Assembly (NCBI RefSeq): GCF_004118265.1
Contig: NZ_SDHW01000009.1
Location: forward strand, 18,076 to 82,075
Direction of reading: 5' to 3'
Length of the DNA: 64,000 nucleotides
Source of the DNA: Lacibacter luteus
Lineage (GTDB): Bacteria > Bacteroidota > Bacteroidia > Chitinophagales > Chitinophagaceae
Shown in pieces: positions 61,857 to 64,000 of this stretch; the stretch's first letter is position 1, and each line of letters starts with the position of its first letter. The notes beneath the pieces are model-generated. The model had not been told where the DNA came from, did no database searches, and worked only from the letters and a program-made list of their open reading frames with translations. A program made the position numbers and the translations under genes.

Positions 61857-64000
61857 TTATTGTTTTACGTTTATCAGCTTACCGGTAACTTGTTTTCCGG
61901 CAATTGAAAGGCGGTAAACGATTGCACCGTCTGGAATTGTAACCGGTCTGAATTGAACTACCTGGCTTCGGCCTGCAGTTAAATGACCTTCATAAACGGT
62001 TTGCAATTTTTGTCCATAGATACTGTACACTTCAAGCACCGCTTTACCTGATACAGGTGTTGAGATAATGAAGTTTACTTTATCGCTGAACGGATTTGGA
62101 TAAGTAGCAACAGTTACTTTCGTAACAGCTTCAGTTGTAATATCTGTTGAAACTGTTCCTGAACCGATCAAGTTGATCTTAGTCGTAACCGGAGGAGCAG
62201 TGCAAGGCACTTCGTTCCAACCCATTGAAATCCGGCATTCATCAAATCCTTCATTAATGGCAGATACTGCAGCATTAATATCGGATAAGCTTGCTCCACC
62301 TTCTTTACCTACAACAGCATCTGTATTACCTAATGCATCGTTTGCCAATTTATACAAACCACCTACACTTAAGTCGTAGCCTTTTGTTGTAAGCGCATCA
62401 ATTACAGATTGAGAGATCGACTTGTAAGTATACTCGTTCTCAACTACCCAAATACCTTCTGTATTATAGTAACATTTACGTTGTTTGGGTATTGTAGAAC
62501 CACAACCACCGTCAGCTTTTGCAGTTGCAAATGTTCCTGCCTGTAATACAAAGTTTGTTAACCCTGAACTTACACGCATGTTCAATCCAAGAGTGATCGT
62601 TTGTGACAGAAGCACATTATTAATCTTTCCTTGTTTTGTGATGTATGTAGTTGCTGTATTTGTACCAGGAGTCCAGCAAGATGGTAAGACCGGCCATGTA
62701 TCTGCAATACAATTTCCACTTAACAGTTCTCTTGCACTACCTCCACCCGGCATTGATTTGTTCAACAATGCTGCCGCTGTTGCAGTTGCAGGAATTGTTA
62801 CTGTATTACTGCCACTACCAACTACCAACGGATTTGCTGTACCTCCAACACCAAGCATTGCTTTGATCATATCCAATACTGTTGGATACATTACTGCAGG
62901 ACCACTTCCGTTGATACCATCACCATCGCAAGCAGGGCTGGTATTACCATACTTACCTTGTGTGTAAGTACAATAACCGCCGCAAGGTGTTACAGTAACA
63001 TTATAAGTACATACAGTCGGACTCAACTCTGTATTAGCATATGATACAGTAAGTGTTAACGTAAAGTTTTGACCACCTGCTGTTACAGTTACAGATTGAC
63101 CGTTATCTGCTCCAACAATTGTTGCGCCATTGTCTACTGTCCACTTCCATGTTTCGTTTGCTGTTGGTGCTCTGCCTGCAGTATATGTATTAGTTGAACC
63201 ATTACATACTTCTGAGGTTGGCACTTCCGGACAACTACCGGCAGAATTCACGTTTACAGAACAAGTTGATGTGCTTACACAACCGGTTGCCTTGTTTGTA
63301 ACAGTTACGGTAAAAGTTATTGTTTGTCCGGCATCGAGTATGCCAGCTTTATAAACAGGATTTTTGATATCGCTGAAGTCGAATGAACCTGCACCGTCTT
63401 CAGTCCAGGAATAGGTGTAATGTGTAGGATCTGTATCTGCATTACCACTCAAATCAACATCCAGCTGCGAACTATGAGCTGCAGATGTAATATCAATTAA
63501 TGTTGGATTTGCACTGCAAACAATTACAGGTAATGGATTTACCACGAGGGTATAATTGGCTGTACTGTCGCAACCATATTGATTTATTAAACCGGTTTTC
63601 GACTTAGTACCTCCTGCATCGAAAGTTAAACCATCCCATGTATACGGTAATTGGTTTGCACATATTTCCTGGCGTTGACTTGAAGATGTTGTTGGATTTA
63701 CTGTAAGGTTATACGTTGCTGTACTGTCGCAACCATACTGATTTTTCAATCCCGTCTTCGTCTTCGTTCCTGCACCGTCAAAAGTCAATCCATCCCATGT
63801 GTATGGCAATTGATTACTACAGATTGTGCGGCTTTGTGTTGAAGATGTTGTTGGATTTACACTCAGGTTATATGTTGCTGTACTGTCGCAACCATACTGA
63901 TTTTTCAATCCCGTCTTCGTCTTCGTTCCTGCACCGTCAAAAGTCAATCCATCCCATGTGTATGGCAATTGATTACTACAGATTGTGCGGCTTTGTGTTG
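61857..64000 (-). CDS. large type IX-secreted repeat protein (N-terminal end outside window)
   Basis: The frame is open through the right edge, so at least 714 residues are seen and the start is missing. From the edge inwards: at least three 53-residue repeats with PYTWDGLTFDGAGTKTKTG and YGCDSTATYNLSVNP, a PKD-like region (TYSWTEDGAGSFDFSDIKN), a second PKD-like one (ETWKWTVDNGATIVGADNG), a domain opening with GYCTYTQGKYGN, and a Por-secretion C-terminal domain (YPNPFSDKVNF ... KLINVKQ). This is the build of large surface adhesins or matrix proteins in gliding Bacteroidetes. No enzyme motif is visible. Confidence 0.85.
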   Translation of the reverse strand, partial: TQSRTICSNQLPYTWDGLTFDGAGTKTKTGLKNQYGCDSTATYNLSVNPTTSSTQSRTICSNQLPYTWDGLTFDGAGTKTKTGLKNQYGCDSTATYNLTVNPTTSSSQRQEICANQLPYTWDGLTFDAGGTKSKTGLINQYGCDSTANYTLVVNPLPVIVCSANPTLIDITSAAHSSQLDVDLSGNADTDPTHYTYSWTEDGAGSFDFSDIKNPVYKAGILDAGQTITFTVTVTNKATGCVSTSTCSVNVNSAGSCPEVPTSEVCNGSTNTYTAGRAPTANETWKWTVDNGATIVGADNGQSVTVTAGGQNFTLTLTVSYANTELSPTVCTYNVTVTPCGGYCTYTQGKYGNTSPACDGDGINGSGPAVMYPTVLDMIKAMLGVGGTANPLVVGSGSNTVTIPATATAAALLNKSMPGGGSARELLSGNCIADTWPVLPSCWTPGTNTATTYITKQGKINNVLLSQTITLGLNMRVSSGLTNFVLQAGTFATAKADGGCGSTIPKQRKCYYNTEGIWVVENEYTYKSISQSVIDALTTKGYDLSVGGLYKLANDALGNTDAVVGKEGGASLSDINAAVSAINEGFDECRISMGWNEVPCTAPPVTTKINLIGSGTVSTDITTEAVTKVTVATYPNPFSDKVNFIISTPVSGKAVLEVYSIYGQKLQTVYEGHLTAGRSQVVQFRPVTIPDGAIVYRLSIAGKQVTGKLINVKQ
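63530..64000 (-). repeat. 159-bp tandem repeats in the adhesin-like gene
   Basis: The marker CATCCCATGT starts at 63632, 63791 and 63950, exactly 159 bases (53 codons) apart. The two rightmost copies are identical over about 120 compared bases; the copy nearest the gene end has diverged. The array continues past the window. Confidence 0.95.

Noticed and set aside
1..64000. CRISPR array or tRNA genes
   Set aside because: The heptamer arrays and the 159-bp repeats were the only regular repeats; neither has direct repeats with unique spacers. No tRNA-like TPsiC arm with matching acceptor stem was noticed by eye; a tRNA search program would settle this.

Overview
The window looks like a chromosome segment from a Bacteroidetes bacterium, most likely family Chitinophagaceae. 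The support is a PorQ-type secretion gene, two proteins with type IX C-terminal sorting domains, the nusB/DUF1573/yajC/coaE order, promoters of the TTG-N19/20-TAnnTTTG type, and near absence of Shine-Dalgarno sites. The genus is a guess (Lacibacter-like); no rRNA or tRNA gene was seen.

Bases 1-10.9 kb (+ strand) are the late region of a contractile-tailed prophage, cut by the left edge: tape measure end, DUF6046-like protein, hub, spike, gp25/W, LysM baseplate protein, baseplate J, an I-like protein, collar and tail fibre proteins, then a lysis block (two small membrane proteins and a unimolecular-spanin-like lipoprotein) and a broken adenine methylase. Genes are translationally coupled by 1-17 base overlaps. 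Between 10.9 and 11.4 kb the phage ends; a 47-codon membrane ORF lies here on the minus strand.

Bases 11.4-47.8 kb are host genes: a TPR/HTH sensor-regulator, VOC protein, groEL/groES, a 1353-aa secreted BNR/Calx-beta protein, nusB to CPBP protease, TonB-like protein, porQ, lon, a PafA-like phosphatase, an alpha-oxoamine synthase (serine palmitoyltransferase candidate), lolA-like, ftsK, a 7TM histidine kinase, DUF423, aroK, rpsA, a lipoprotein, a PlsC-type acyltransferase, a PepSY-like protein, a class V aminotransferase, a BaiN/HI0933 flavoprotein, an M20 peptidase and map.

Bases 47.9-59.7 kb hold the S10-spc ribosomal protein operon on the minus strand (rpsJ to secY, 22 genes), driven from a very good promoter at 59695-59724. 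It is detached from the usual rpsL-rpsG-fusA on one side and from infA-rpmJ-rpsM on the other. Beyond it lie a lipoprotein papain-like protease with Ig-like domains (+) and a large type IX-secreted repeat protein (-) cut by the right edge.

The most unusual signal is not a gene: at ten or more places, mostly intergenic but also inside one gene, the DNA is built from imperfect tandem heptamers, often as two arms facing each other as an inverted repeat. Each site has its own heptamer sequence but the period of 7 is shared. Other points of note are the fused spanin/second lipoprotein followed by an in-frame amber codon, a tail fibre with a Sec signal peptide, and a structured 281-base gap between rpsJ and rplC.
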